Shown here one piece after another: positions 28,620 to 42,784 of a DNA stretch of 64,000 bases. How positions within the stretch are numbered: the first letter of the stretch is position 1; every line of letters starts with the position of its first letter. The position numbers were made by a program, and so were the translations under genes. The DNA comes from Nymphaea colorata (Eukaryota; Streptophyta; Magnoliopsida; Nymphaeales; Nymphaeaceae), in contig NC_045150.1 of the NCBI RefSeq assembly GCF_008831285.2, positions 16,057,362 to 16,121,361 on the forward strand, given 5' to 3'. The notes below the pieces were generated by a model. It searched no databases. It was not told the origin of the DNA and was given only the letters and a program-made list of their open reading frames with translations.

Positions 28620-31300
28620 TGTGTTTCACATTTATTGCTTTGCACTGGTTGATTTAAGAAATTGAAATCGCAAGTTTGAATGAAAGGGATTGCGATTAAA
28701 GCATCCATTGATCCCTTATTGTTAATGCAACGAGTTAAACAAGTTGTTACGTTTATACTAAATGATTTTGGGGATTGAAACAACAAGTTCGTATAAATAT
28801 TAATGAGATTTAAGTCATTCATTTGCTCCTTATAGTTAATAAAGTGGGATGACTTGTCGTTTCATTCATATTGATTGGCTTAGGGGATAAAATCACAAAT
28901 TTGCATAACTACAAATGGGATTTAAGACATTCATTTGATCTTTTGTAGTGAATTCAAAGATTTAAACTTGTTTTTCTCTATCGAACGATTTAAATGATTG
29001 AAATCGTAAGTTCGTTTGAATGCCAATGAGATTTAACCGTTCATTTACTCCCTCATAGTTAGTCAAATGAGTTGAATTTGTTATTTGATCTTATAGAAAA
29101 CGAATCAGAGCACTTGTTGTACATCTTGTTACGTGATTTAAGGGTGATTTAAATCACAAGTTCATATGAACGCAATTGTTTAAGCCATTCATTTCATCAC
29201 ATGAAGTTAATCCAACGGTTAAACATGTTCCATTTACATTTAATGATTTAAGGGATTGAAATCACAAGCTTGCAAGACGATGAATAAGATTTCGAACCTT
29301 CATTTGATCACCTATAGTTGATCGAATGAGTTTCACATTTCATTGCATTTGCACTGGTTGATTTAAGAAATTGAAATCGCAAGTTTGAATGAAAGGGATT
29401 GCGATTAAAGCGTCCAATTGATCCCTTATTGTTAATGCAACGAGTTAAACAAGTTGTTACGTTGATACTGAATGATTTTGGGGATTGAAACAACGAGTTC
29501 GTATAAATATTAATGAGATTTAAGTCATTCATTTGCTTCCTTATAGTTAATAAAGTGGGATAGACTTGTCGTTTCATTCATATTGATTGACTTAGGGGAT
29601 AAAATCACAAATTTGCATAACTACAAATGGGATTTAGACATTCATTTGATCTTTTGTAGTGAATTCAAAGATTTAAACTTGTTATTTCTCATCGACGATT
29701 TAAACGATGAAATCATAAATTCGTTGAATGCCAATGAGATTTAACCGTTCATTTACTCCCTTATAGTAATCCAATGAGTTGAACTTGTTATTTGATACTT
29801 ATAGTAATCGAATGAGTATGACTTGTTGCTCATCTTATTACGTTATTTAAGGGTGATTTAAATCACAAGTTCATATGAACGCAATTGTTTAAGCCATTCA
29901 TTTCATCACATGAAGTTAATCCAACGGTTAAACATGTTCCATTTACATTTAATGATTTAATGGATTGAAATCACAAGCTTGCAAGACTATGAATAAGATT
30001 TCGAACCTTCATTTGATCACCTATAGTTGATCGAATGAGTTTCACATTTATTGCATTTGCACTGGTTGATTTAAGAAATTGAAATCGCAAGTTTGAATGA
30101 AAGGGATTGCGATTAAAGCATCCATTGATCCCTTATTGTTAATGCAACGAGTTAAACAAGTTGTTACGTTATACTAATGATTTTGGGGATTGAAACAACG
30201 AGTTCGTATAAATATTAATGAGATTTAAGTCATTCATTTGCTTCCTTATAGTTAATAAAGTGGGATAGACTTGTCGTTTCATTCATATTGATTGACTTAG
30301 GGGATTAAAATCACAAATTTGCATAACTACAAATGGGATTTAAGACATTCATTTGATCTTTTGTAGTGAATTCAAAGATTTAAACTTGTTTTTCTCATCG
30401 AACGATTTAAACGATTGAAATCATAAATTCGTTTGAATGCCAATGAGATTTAACCGTTCATTTACTCCCTATAGTAGTCAATGAGTTGAATTGTTATTTG
30501 ATCTTATAGAAATCGAATGAGAACTTGTTGTACATCTTATTACGTTATTTAAGGGTGAATTTAAATCACAAGTTCATATGAACGCAATTGTTTAAGCCAT
30601 TCATTTCATCACATGAAGTTAATCCAACGGTTAAACATGTTCCATTTACATTTAATGATTTAATGGATTGAAATCACAAGCTTGCAAGACTATGAATAAG
30701 ATTTCGAACCTTCATTTGATCACCTATAGTTGATCGAATGGTTTCACATTTCATTGCATTTGCACTGGTTGATTTAAGAAATTGAAATCGCAAGTTTGAA
30801 TGAAAGGGATTGCGATTAAAGCGTCCATTGATCCCTTATTGTTAATGCAACGAGTTAAACAAGTTGTTACGTTGATACTAATGATTTTGGGGATTGAAAC
30901 AACGAGTTCGTATAAATATTAATGAGATTTAAGTCATTCATTTGCTTCCTTATAGTTAATAAAGTGGGATAGACTTGTCGTTTCATTCATATTGATTGAC
31001 TTAGGGGATTAAAATCACAAATTTGCATAACTACAAATGGGATTTACGACATTCATTTGATCTTTTGTAGTGAATTCAAAGATTTAAACTTGTTATTTCT
31101 ACATCGGACGATTTAAACGATCGAAATCATAAATTCGTTCGAATGCCAATGAGATTTAACCGTTCATTTACTCCCTTATAGTAAATCCAATGAGTTGAAC
31201 TTGTTATTTGATACTTATAGTTAATCGAATGAGTATGACTTGTTGCTGCATCTATATTACGTTATTTAAGGGTGAATTTAAATCACAAGTTCATATGAAC
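28620..31300 (+). other. Array stretch with bases missing at A/B-variable sites
   Basis: The same signature recurs here. Examples are ggatgacttg at 28847 (A ggatcgac, B ggatagac), ggggataaaatc near 28883 (A gactaaaa, B gattaaaa), gatttagacatt near 29631 (A taagac, B tacgac), aacggtt near 29923 and gttatactaatg near 30167. Monomer types at 29895 and 30598 cannot be assigned with confidence for this reason. Confidence 0.8.
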
Positions 31301-32519
31301 GCAATTGTTTAAGCCATTCATTTCATCACATGAAGTTAATCCAACGAGTTAAACATGTTCCATTTACATTTAATGATTTAATGGATTGAAATCACAAGCT
31401 TGCAAGACTATGAATAAGATTTCGAACCTTCATTTGATCACCTATAGTTGATCGAATGTGTTTCACATTTATTGCATTTGCACTGGTTGATTTAAGAAAT
31501 TGAAATCGCAAGTTTGAATGAAAGGGATTGCGATTAAAGCATCCATTTGATCCCTTATTGTTAATGCAACGAGTTAAACAAGTTGTTACGTTTATACTAA
31601 ATGATTTTGGGGATTGAAACAACAAGTTCGTATAAATATTAATGAGATTTAAGTCATTCATTTGCTCCTTATAGTTAATAAAGTGGGATCGACTTGTGTT
31701 TCATTAATATTGATTGGCTTAGGGGACTAAAATCACAAATTTGCATAACTACAAATGGGATTTAAGACATTCATTTGATCTTTTGTAGTGAATTCAAAGA
31801 TTTAAACTTGTTGTTTCTCTATCGAACGATTTAAATGATTGAAATCGTAAGTTCGTTTGAATGCCAATGAGATTTAACCGTTCATTTACTCCCTCATAGT
31901 TAGTCAAATGAGTTGAATTTGTTATTTGATCCTTATAGAAAACGAATCAGAGCAACTTGTTGTTACATCCTTGTTACGTGATTTAAGAGGTGGATTTAAA
32001 TCACAAGTTCATATGAACGCAATTGTTTAAGCCATTCATTTCATCACATGAAGTTAATCCAACGGGTTAAACATGTTCCATTTACATTTAATGATTTAAG
32101 GGATTGAAATCACAAGCTTGCAAGACGATGAATAAGATTTCGAACCTTCATTTGATCACCTATAGTTGATCGAATGAGTTTCACATTTCATTGCATTTGC
32201 ACTGGTTGATTTAAGAAATTGAAATCGCAAGTTTGAATGAAAGGGATTGCGATTAAAGCGTCCAATTGATCCCTTATTGTTAATGCAACGAGTTAAACAA
32301 GTTGTTACGTTGATACTGAATGATTTTGGGGATTGAAACAACGAGTTCGTATAAATATTAATGAGATTTAAGTCATTCATTTGCTTCCTTATAGTTAATA
32401 AAGTGGGATAGACTTGTCGTTTCATTCATATTGATTGACTTAGGGGATTAAAATCACAAATTTGCATAACTACAAATGGGATTTACGACATTCATTTGAT
32501 CTTTTGTAGTGAATTCAAA

Positions 32520-34320
32520 GATTTAAACTTGTTATTTCTACATCGACGATTTAAACGATCGAAATCATAATTCGTTCGAATGCCAATGAGATTTAACCGT
32601 TCATTTACTCCCTTATAGTAAATCCAATGAGTTGAACTTGTTATTTGATACTTATAGTAATCGAATGAGTATGACTTGTTGCTGCATCTATATTACGTTA
32701 TTTAAGGGTGAATTTAAATCACAAGTTCATATGAACGCAATTGTTTAAGCCATTCATTTCATCACATGAAGTTAATCCAACGGTTAAACATGTTCCATTT
32801 ACATTTAATGATTTAATGGATTGAAATCACAAGCTTGCAAGACATGAATAAGATTTCGAACCTTCATTTGATCACCTATAGTTGATCGAATGTGTTTCAC
32901 ATTTATTGCATTTGCACTGGTTGATTTAAGAAATTGAAATCGCAAGTTTGAATGAAAGGGATTGCGATTAAAGCGTCCATTGATCCCTTATTGTTAATGC
33001 AACGAGTTAAACAAGTTGTTACGTTGATACTAATGATTTTGGGGATTGAAACAACGAGTTCGTATAAATATTAATGAGATTTAAGTCATTCATTTGCTTC
33101 CTTATAGTTAATAAAGTGGGATAGACTTGTCGTTTCATTCATATTGATTGACTTAGGGGATAAAATCACAAATTTGCATAACTACAAATGGGATTTAGAC
33201 ATTCATTTGATCTTTTGTAGTGAATTCAAAGATTTAAACTTGTTATTTCTACATCGGACGATTTAAACGATCGAAATCATAAATTCGTTCGAATGCCAAT
33301 GAGATTTAACCGTTCATTTACTCCCTATAGTAATCCAATGAGTTGAATTGTTATTTGATACTTATAGTAATCGAATGAGTAGACTTGTTGTCATCTTATT
33401 ACGTTATTTAAGGGTGATTTAAATCACAAGTTCATATGAACGCAATTGTTTAAGCCATTCATTTCATCACATGAAGTTAATCCAACGGTTAAACATGTTC
33501 CATTTACATTTAATGATTTAAGGATTGAAATCACAAGCTTGCAAGACATGAATAAGATTTCGAACCTTCATTTGATCACCTATAGTTGATCGAATGGTTT
33601 CACATTTATTGCATTTGCACTGGTTGATTTAAGAAATTGAAATCGCAAGTTTGAATGAAAGGGATTGCGATTAAAGCGTCCAATTGATCCCTTATTGTTA
33701 ATGCAACGAGTTAAACAAGTTGTTACGTTGATACTGAATGATTTTGGGGATTGAAACAACGAGTTCGTATAAATATTAATGAGATTTAAGTCATTCATTT
33801 GCTTCCTTATAGTTAATAAAGTGGGATAGACTTGTCGTTTCATTCATATTGATTGACTTAGGGGATAAAATCACAAATTTGCATAACTACAAATGGGATT
33901 TACGACATTCATTTGATCTTTTGTAGTGAATTCAAAGATTTAAACTTGTTTTTCTCATCGACGATTTAAATGATTGAAATCATAAATTCGTTTGAATGCC
34001 AATGAGATTTAACCGTTCATTTACTCCCTATAGTATCAATGAGTTGAATTGTTATTTGATCCTTATAGAATCGAATCAGAGAACTTGTTGTACATCTTGT
34101 TACGTTATTTAAGGGTGATTTAAATCACAAGTTCATATGAACGCAATTGTTTAAGCCATTCATTTCATCACATGAAGTTAATCCAACGGTTAAACATGTT
34201 CCATTTACATTTAATGATTTAATGGATTGAAATCACAAGCTTGCAAGACTATGAATAAGATTTCGAACCTTCATTTGATCACCTATAGTTGATCGAATGT
34301 GTTTCACATTTTATTGCTTT
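32520..34320 (+). other. Array stretch with bases missing at A/B-variable sites
   Basis: Two monomers (32751 and 33456) and the flanks of their neighbours show the signature. Examples are aacggtt and gacatgaat in U1, cgaatggtttcac near 33590, gttgaattgttatt near 33341 and ctccctatag in U6. The 71-bp A/B-identical block is undamaged in each copy. Confidence 0.75.
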
Positions 34321-37300
34321 GCACTGGTTGATTTAGAAATTGAAATCGCAAGTTTGAATGAAAGGGATTGCGATTAAAGCATCCATTTGATCCCTTATTG
34401 TTAATGCAACGAGTTAAACAAGTTGTTACGTTTATACTAAATGATTTTGGGGATTGAAACAACAAGTTCGTATAAATATTAATGAGATTTAAGTCATTCA
34501 TTTGCTCCTTATAGTTAATAAAGTGGGATCGACTTGTTGTTTCATTAATATTGATTGGCTTAGGGGACTAAAATCACAAATTTGCATAACTACAAATGGG
34601 ATTTAAGACATTCATTTGATCTTTTGTAGTGAATTCAAAGATTTAAACTTGTTGTTTCTCTATCGAACGATTTAAATGATTGAAATCGTAAGTTCGTTTG
34701 AATGCCAATGAGATTTAACCGTTCATTTACTCCCTCATAGTTAGTCAAATGAGTTGAATTTGTTATTTGATCCTTATAGAAAACCGAATCAGAGCAACTT
34801 GTTGTTACATCCTTGTTACGTGATTTAAGAGGTGGATTTAAATCACAAGTTCATATGAACGCAATTGTTTAAGCCATTCATTTCATCACATGAAGTTAAT
34901 CCAACGGGTTAAACATGTTCCATTTACATTTAATGATTTAAGGGATTGAAATCACAAGCTTGCAAGACGATGAATAAGATTTCGAACCTTCATTTGATCA
35001 CCTATAGTTGATCGAATGAGTTTCACATTTCATTGCATTTGCACTGGTTGATTTAAGAAATTGAAATCGCAAGTTTGAATGAAAGGGATTGCGATTAAAG
35101 CGTCCAATTGATCCCTTATTGTTAATGCAACGAGTTAAACAAGTTGTTACGTTGATACTGAATGATTTTGGGGATTGAAACAACGAGTTCGTATAAATAT
35201 TAATGAGATTTAAGTCATTCATTTGCTTCCTTATAGTTAATAAAGTGGGATAGACTTGTCGTTTCATTCATATTGATTGACTTAGGGGATTAAAATCACA
35301 AATTTGCATAACTACAAATGGGATTTACGACATTCATTTGATCTTTTGTAGTGAATTCAAAGATTTAAACTTGTTATTTCTACATCGGACGATTTAAACG
35401 ATCGAAATCATAAATTCGTTCGAATGCCAATGAGATTTAACCGTTCATTTACTCCCTTATAGTAAATCCAATGAGTTGAACTTGTTATTTGATACTTATA
35501 GTTAATCGAATGAGTATGACTTGTTGCTGCATCTATATTACGTTATTTAAGGGGTGAATTTAAATCACAAGTTCATATGAACGCAATTGTTTAAGCCATT
35601 CATTTCATCACATGAAGTTAATCCAACGAGTTAAACATGTTCCATTTACATTTAATGATTTAATGGATTGAAATCACAAGCTTGCAAGACTATGAATAAG
35701 ATTTCGAACCTTCATTTGATCACCTATAGTTGATCGAATGTGTTTCACATTTTATTGCGTTTGCACTGGTTGATTTAAGAAATTGAAATCGCAAGTTTGA
35801 ATGAAAGGGATTGCGATTAAAGCATCCATTTGATCCCTTATTGTTAATGCAACGAGTTAAACAAGTTGTTACGTTTATACTAAATGATTTTGGGGATTGA
35901 AACAACAAGTTCGTATAAATATTAATGAGATTTAAGTCATTCATTTGCTCCCTTATAGTTAATAAAGTGGGATCGACTTGTCGTTTCATTAATATTGATT
36001 GGCTTAGGGGACTAAAATCACAAATTTGCATAACTACAAATGGGATTTAAGACATTCATTTGATCTTTTGTAGTGAATTCAAAGATTTAAACTTGTTGTT
36101 TCTCTATCGAACGATTTAAATGATTGAAATCGTAAGTTCGTTTGAATGCCAATGAGATTTAACCGTTCATTTACTCCCTCATAGTTAGTCAAATGAGTTG
36201 AATTTGTTATTTGATCCTTATAGAAAACGAATCAGAGCAACTTGTTGTTACATCCTTGTTACGTGATTTAAGAGGTGGATTTAAATCACAAGTTCATATG
36301 AACGCAATTGTTTAAGCCATTCATTTCATCACATGAAGTTAATCCAACGGGTTAAACATGTTCCATTTACATTTAATGATTTAAGGGATTGAAATCACAA
36401 GCTTGCAAGACGATGAATAAGATTTCGAACCTTCATTTGATCACCTATAGTTGATCGAATGAGTTTCACATTTCATTGCATTTGCACTGGTTGATTTAAG
36501 AAATTGAAATCGCAAGTTTGAATGAAAGGGATTGCGATTAAAGCGTCCAATTGATCCCTTATTGTTAATGCAACGAGTTAAACAAGTTGTTACGTTGATA
36601 CTGAATGATTTTGGGGATTGAAACAACGAGTTCGTATAAATATTAATGAGATTTAAGTCATTCATTTGCTTCCTTATAGTTAATAAAGTGGGATAGACTT
36701 GTCGTTTCATTCATATTGATTGACTTAGGGGATTAAAATCACAAATTTGCATAACTACAAATGGGATTTACGACATTCATTTGATCTTTTGTAGTGATTC
36801 AAAGATTTAAACTTGTTATTTCTACATCGGACGATTTAAACGATCGAAATCATAAATTCGTTCGAATGCCAATGAGATTTAACCGTTCATTTACTCCCTT
36901 ATAGTAAATCCAATGAGTTGAACTTGTTATTTGATACTTATAGTTAATCGAATGAGTATGACTTGTTGCTGCATCTATATTACGTTATTTAAGGGGTGAA
37001 TTTAAATCACAAGTTCATATGAACGCAATTGTTTAAGCCATTCATTTCATCACATGAAGTTAATCCAACGAGTTAAACATGTTCCATTTACATTTAATGA
37101 TTTAATGGATTGAAATCACAAGCTTGCAAGACTATGAATAAGATTTCGAACCTTCATTTGATCACCTATAGTTGATCGAATGTGTTTCACATTTTATTGC
37201 GTTTGCACTGGTTGATTTAAGAAATTGAAATCGCAAGTTTGAATGAAAGGGATTGCGATTAAAGCATCCATTTGATCCCTTATTGTTAATGCAACGAGTT

Positions 37301-40300
37301 AAACAAGTTGTTACGTTTATACTAAATGATTTTGGGGATTGAAACAACAAGTTCGTATAAATATTAATGAGATTTAAGTCATTCATTTGCTCCCTTATAG
37401 TTAATAAAGTGGGATCGACTTGTCGTTTCATTAATATTGATTGGCTTAGGGGACTAAAATCACAAATTTGCATAACTACAAATGGGATTTAAGACATTCA
37501 TTTGATCTTTTGTAGTGAATTCAAAGATTTAAACTTGTTGTTTCTCTATCGAACGATTTAAATGATTGAAATCGTAAGTTCGTTTGAATGCCAATGAGAT
37601 TTAACCGTTCATTTACTCCCTCATAGTTAGTCAAATGAGTTGAATTTGTTATTTGATCCTTATAGAAAACCGAATCAGAGCAACTTGTTGTTACATCCTT
37701 GTTACGTGATTTAAGAGGTGGATTTAAATCACAAGTTCATATGAACGCAATTGTTTAAGCCATTCATTTCATCACATGAAGTTAATCCAAGGGTTAAACA
37801 TGTTCCATTTACATTTAATGATTTAAGGGATTGAAATCACAAGCTTGCAAGACGATGAATAAGATTTCGAACCTTCATTTGATCACCTATAGTTGATCGA
37901 ATGAGTTTCACATTTCATTGCATTTGCACTGGTTGATTTAAGAAATTGAAATCGCAAGTTTGAATGAAAGGGATTGCGATTAAAGCGTCCAATTGATCCC
38001 TTATTGTTAATGCAACGAGTTAAACAAGTTGTTACGTTGATACTGAATGATTTTGGGGATTGAAACAACGAGTTCGTATAAATATTAATGAGATTTAAGT
38101 CATTCATTTGCTTCCTTATAGTTAATAAAGTGGGATAGACTTGTCGTTTCATTCATATTGATTGACTTAGGGGATTAAAATCACAAATTTGCATAACTAC
38201 AAATGGGATTTACGACATTCATTTGATCTTTTGTAGTGAATTCAAAGATTTAAACTTGTTATTTCTACATCGGACGATTTAAACGATCGAAATCATAAAT
38301 TCGTTCGAATGCCAATGAGATTTAACCGTTCATTTACTCCCTTATAGTAAATCCAATGAGTTGAACTTGTTATTTGATACTTATAGTTAATCGAATGAGT
38401 ATGACTTGTTGCTGCATCTATATTACGTTATTTAAGGGGTGAATTTAAATCACAAGTTCATATGAACGCAATTGTTTAAGCCATTCATTTCATCACATGA
38501 AGTTAATCCAACGAGTTAAACATGTTCCATTTACATTTAATGATTTAATGGATTGAAATCACAAGCTTGCAAGACTATGAATAAGATTTCGAACCTTCAT
38601 TTGATCACCTATAGTTGATCGAATGTGTTTCACATTTTATTGCGTTTGCACTGGTTGATTTAAGAAATTGAAATCGCAAGTTTGAATGAAAGGGATTGCG
38701 ATTAAAGCATCCATTTGATCCCTTATTGTTAATGCAACGAGTTAAACAAGTTGTTACGTTTATACTAAATGATTTTGGGGATTGAAACAACAAGTTCGTA
38801 TAAATATTAATGAGATTTAAGTCATTCATTTGCTCCCTTATAGTTAATAAAGTGGGATCGACTTGTCGTTTCATTAATATTGATTGGCTTAGGGGACTAA
38901 AATCACAAATTTGCATAACTACAAATGGGATTTAAGACATTCATTTGATCTTTTGTAGTGAATTCAAAGATTTAAACTTGTTGTTTCTCTATCGAACGAT
39001 TTAAATGATTGAAATCGTAAGTTCGTTTGAATGCCAATGAGATTTAACCGTTCATTTACTCCCTCATAGTTAGTCAATGAGTTGAATTTGTTATTTGATC
39101 CTTATAGAAACCGAATCAGAGCAACTTGTTGTTACATCCTTGTTACGTGATTTAAGAGGTGGATTTAAATCACAAGTTCATATGAACGCAATTGTTTAAG
39201 CCATTCATTTCATCACATGAAGTTAATCCAACGGGTTAAACATGTTCCATTTACATTTAATGATTTAAGGGATTGAAATCACAAGCTTGCAAGACGATGA
39301 ATAAGATTTCGAACCTTCATTTGATCACCTATAGTTGATCGAATGAGTTTCACATTTCATTGCATTTGCACTGGTTGATTTAAGAAATTGAAATCGCAAG
39401 TTTGAATGAAAGGGATTGCGATTAAAGCGTCCAATTGATCCCTTATTGTTAATGCAACGAGTTAAACAAGTTGTTACGTTGATACTGAATGATTTTGGGG
39501 ATTGAAACAACGAGTTCGTATAAATATTAATGAGATTTAAGTCATTCATTTGCTTCCTTATAGTTAATAAAGTGGGATAGACTTGTCGTTTCATTCATAT
39601 TGATTGACTTAGGGATTAAAATCACAAATTTGCATAACTACAAATGGGATTTACGACATTCATTTGATCTTTTGTAGTGCATTCAAAGATTTAAACTTGT
39701 TATTTCTACATCGGACGATTTAAACGATCGAAATCATAAATTCGTTCGAATGCCAATGAGATTTAACCGTTCATTTACTCCCTTATAGTAAATCCAATGA
39801 GTTGAACTTGTTATTTGATACTTATAGTTAATCGAATGAGTATGACTTGTTGCTGCATCTATATTACGTTATTTAAGGGGTGAATTTAAATCACAAGTTC
39901 ATATGAACGCAATTGTTTAAGCCATTCATTTCATCACATGAAGTTAATCCAACGAGTTAAACATGTTCCATTTACATTTAATGATTTAATGGATTGAAAT
40001 CACAAGCTTGCAAGACTATGAATAAGATTTCGAACCTTCATTTGATCACCTATAGTTGATCGAATGTGTTTCACATTTTATTGCGTTTGCACTGGTTGAT
40101 TTAGAAATTGAAATCGCAAGTTTGAATGAAAGGGATTGCGATTAAAGCATCCATTTGATCCCTTATTGTTAATGCAACGAGTTAAACAAGTTGTTACGTT
40201 TATACTAAATGATTTTGGGGATTGAAACAACAAGTTCGTATAAATATTAATGAGATTTAAGTCATTCATTTGCTCCCTTATAGTTAATAAAGTGGGATGA

Positions 40301-42784
40301 CTTGTCGTTTCATTAATATTGATTGGCTTAGGGGACTAAAATCACAAATTTGCATAACTACAAATGGGATTTAAGACATTCATTTGATCTTTTGTAGTGA
40401 ATTCAAAGATTTAAACTTGTTGTTTCTCTATCGAACGATTTAAATGATTGAAATCGTAAGTTCGTTTGAATGCCAATGAGATTTAACCGTTCATTTACTC
40501 CCTCATAGTTAGTCAAATGAGTTGAATTTGTTATTTGATCTTATAGAAAACGAATCAGAGCAACTTGTTGTTACATCCTTGTTACGTGATTTAAGAGGTG
40601 GATTTAAATCACAAGTTCATATGAACGCAATTGTTTAAGCCATTCATTTCATCACATGAAGTTAATCCAAGGGTTAAACATGTTCCATTTACATTTAATG
40701 ATTTAAGGGATTGAAATCACAAGCTTGCAAGACGATGAATAAGATTTCGAACCTTCATTTGATCACCTATAGTTGATCGAATGAGTTTCACATTTCATTG
40801 CATTTGCACTGGTTGATTTAAGAAATTGAAATCGCAAGTTTGAATGAAAGGGATTGCGATTAAGCGTCCAATTGATCCCTTATTGTTAATGCAACGAGTT
40901 AAACAAGTTGTTACGTTGATACTGAATGATTTTGGGGATTGAAACAACGAGTTCGTATAAATATTAATGAGATTTAAGTCATTCATTTGCTTCCTTATAG
41001 TTAATAAAGTGGATAGACTTGTCGTTTCATTCATATTGATTGACTTAGGGGATTAAAATCACAAATTTGCATAACTACAAATGGATTTACGACATTCATT
41101 TGATCTTTTGTAGTGATTCAAGATTTAACTTGTTTTTCTATCGGACGATTTAAACGATCGAAATCATAAATTCGTTCGAATGCCAATGAGATTTAACCGT
41201 TCATTTACTCCCTTATAGTAAATCCAATGAGTTGAACTTGTTATTTGATACTTATAGTTAATCGAATGAGTATGACTTGTTGCTGCATCTATATTACGTT
41301 ATTTAAGGGGTGAATTTAAATCACAAGTTCATATGAACGCAATTGTTTAAGCCATTCATTTCATCACATGAAGTTAATCCAACGAGTTAAACATGTTCCA
41401 TTTACATTTAATGATTTAATGGATTGAAATCACAAGCTTGCAAGACTATGAATAAGATTTCGAACCTTCATTTGATCACCTATAGTTGATCGAATGTGTT
41501 TCACATTTTATTGCGTTTGCACTGGTTGATTTAAGAAATTGAAATCGCAAGTTTGAATGAAAGGGATTGCGATTAAAGCATCCATTGATCCCTTATTGTT
41601 AATGCAACGAGTTAAACAAGTTGTTACGTTTATACTAATGATTTTGGGGATTGAAACAACAGTTCGTATAAATATTAATGAGATTTAAGTCATTCATTTG
41701 CTCCTTATAGTTAATAAAGTGGGATAGACTTGTCGTTTCATTATATTGATTGGCTTAGGGGACTAAAATCACAAATTTGCATAACTACAAATGGGATTTA
41801 CGACATTCATTTGATCTTTTGTAGTGAATTCAAAGATTTAAACTTGTTATTTCTACATCGGACGATTTAAACGATCGAAATCATAAATTCGTTCGAATGC
41901 CAATGAGATTTAACCGTTCATTTACTCCCTATAGTAAATCCAATGAGTTGAACTTGTTATTTGATACTTATAGTTAATCGAATGAGTATGACTTGTTGCT
42001 GATCTATATTACGTTATTTAAGGGGTGAATTTAAATCACAAGTTCATATGAACGCAATTGTTTAAGCCATTCATTTCATCACATGAAGTTAATCCAAGAG
42101 TTAAACATGTTCCATTTACATTTAATGATTTAATGGATTGAAATCACAAGCTTGCAAGACTATGAATAAGATTTCGAACCTTCATTTGATCACCTATAGT
42201 TGATCGAATGTGTTTCACATTTTATTGCGTTTGCACTGGTTGATTTAAGAAATTGAAATCGCAAGTTTGAATGAAAGGGATTGCGATTAAGCATCCATTT
42301 GATCCCTTATTGTTAATGCAACGAGTTAAACAAGTTGTTACGTTTATACTAAATGATTTTGGGGATTGAAACAACAAGTTCGTATAAATATTAATGAGAT
42401 TTAAGTCATTCATTTGCTCCTTATAGTTAATAAAGTGGGATAGACTTGTCGTTTCATTAATATTGATTGGCTTAGGGGACTAAAATCACAAATTTGCATA
42501 ACTACAAATGGGATTTAAGACATTCATTTGATCTTTTGTAGTGAATTCAAAGATTTAAACTTGTTGTTTCTCTATCGAACGATTTAAATGATTGAAATCG
42601 TAAGTTCGTTTGAATGCCAATGAGATTTAACCGTTCATTTACTCCTCATAGTTAGTCAAATGAGTTGAATTTGTTATTTGATCCTTATAGAAACCGAATC
42701 AGAGCAACTTGTTGTTACATCCTTGTTACGTGATTTAAGAGGTGGATTTAAATCACAAGTTCATATGAACGCAATTGTTTAAGC

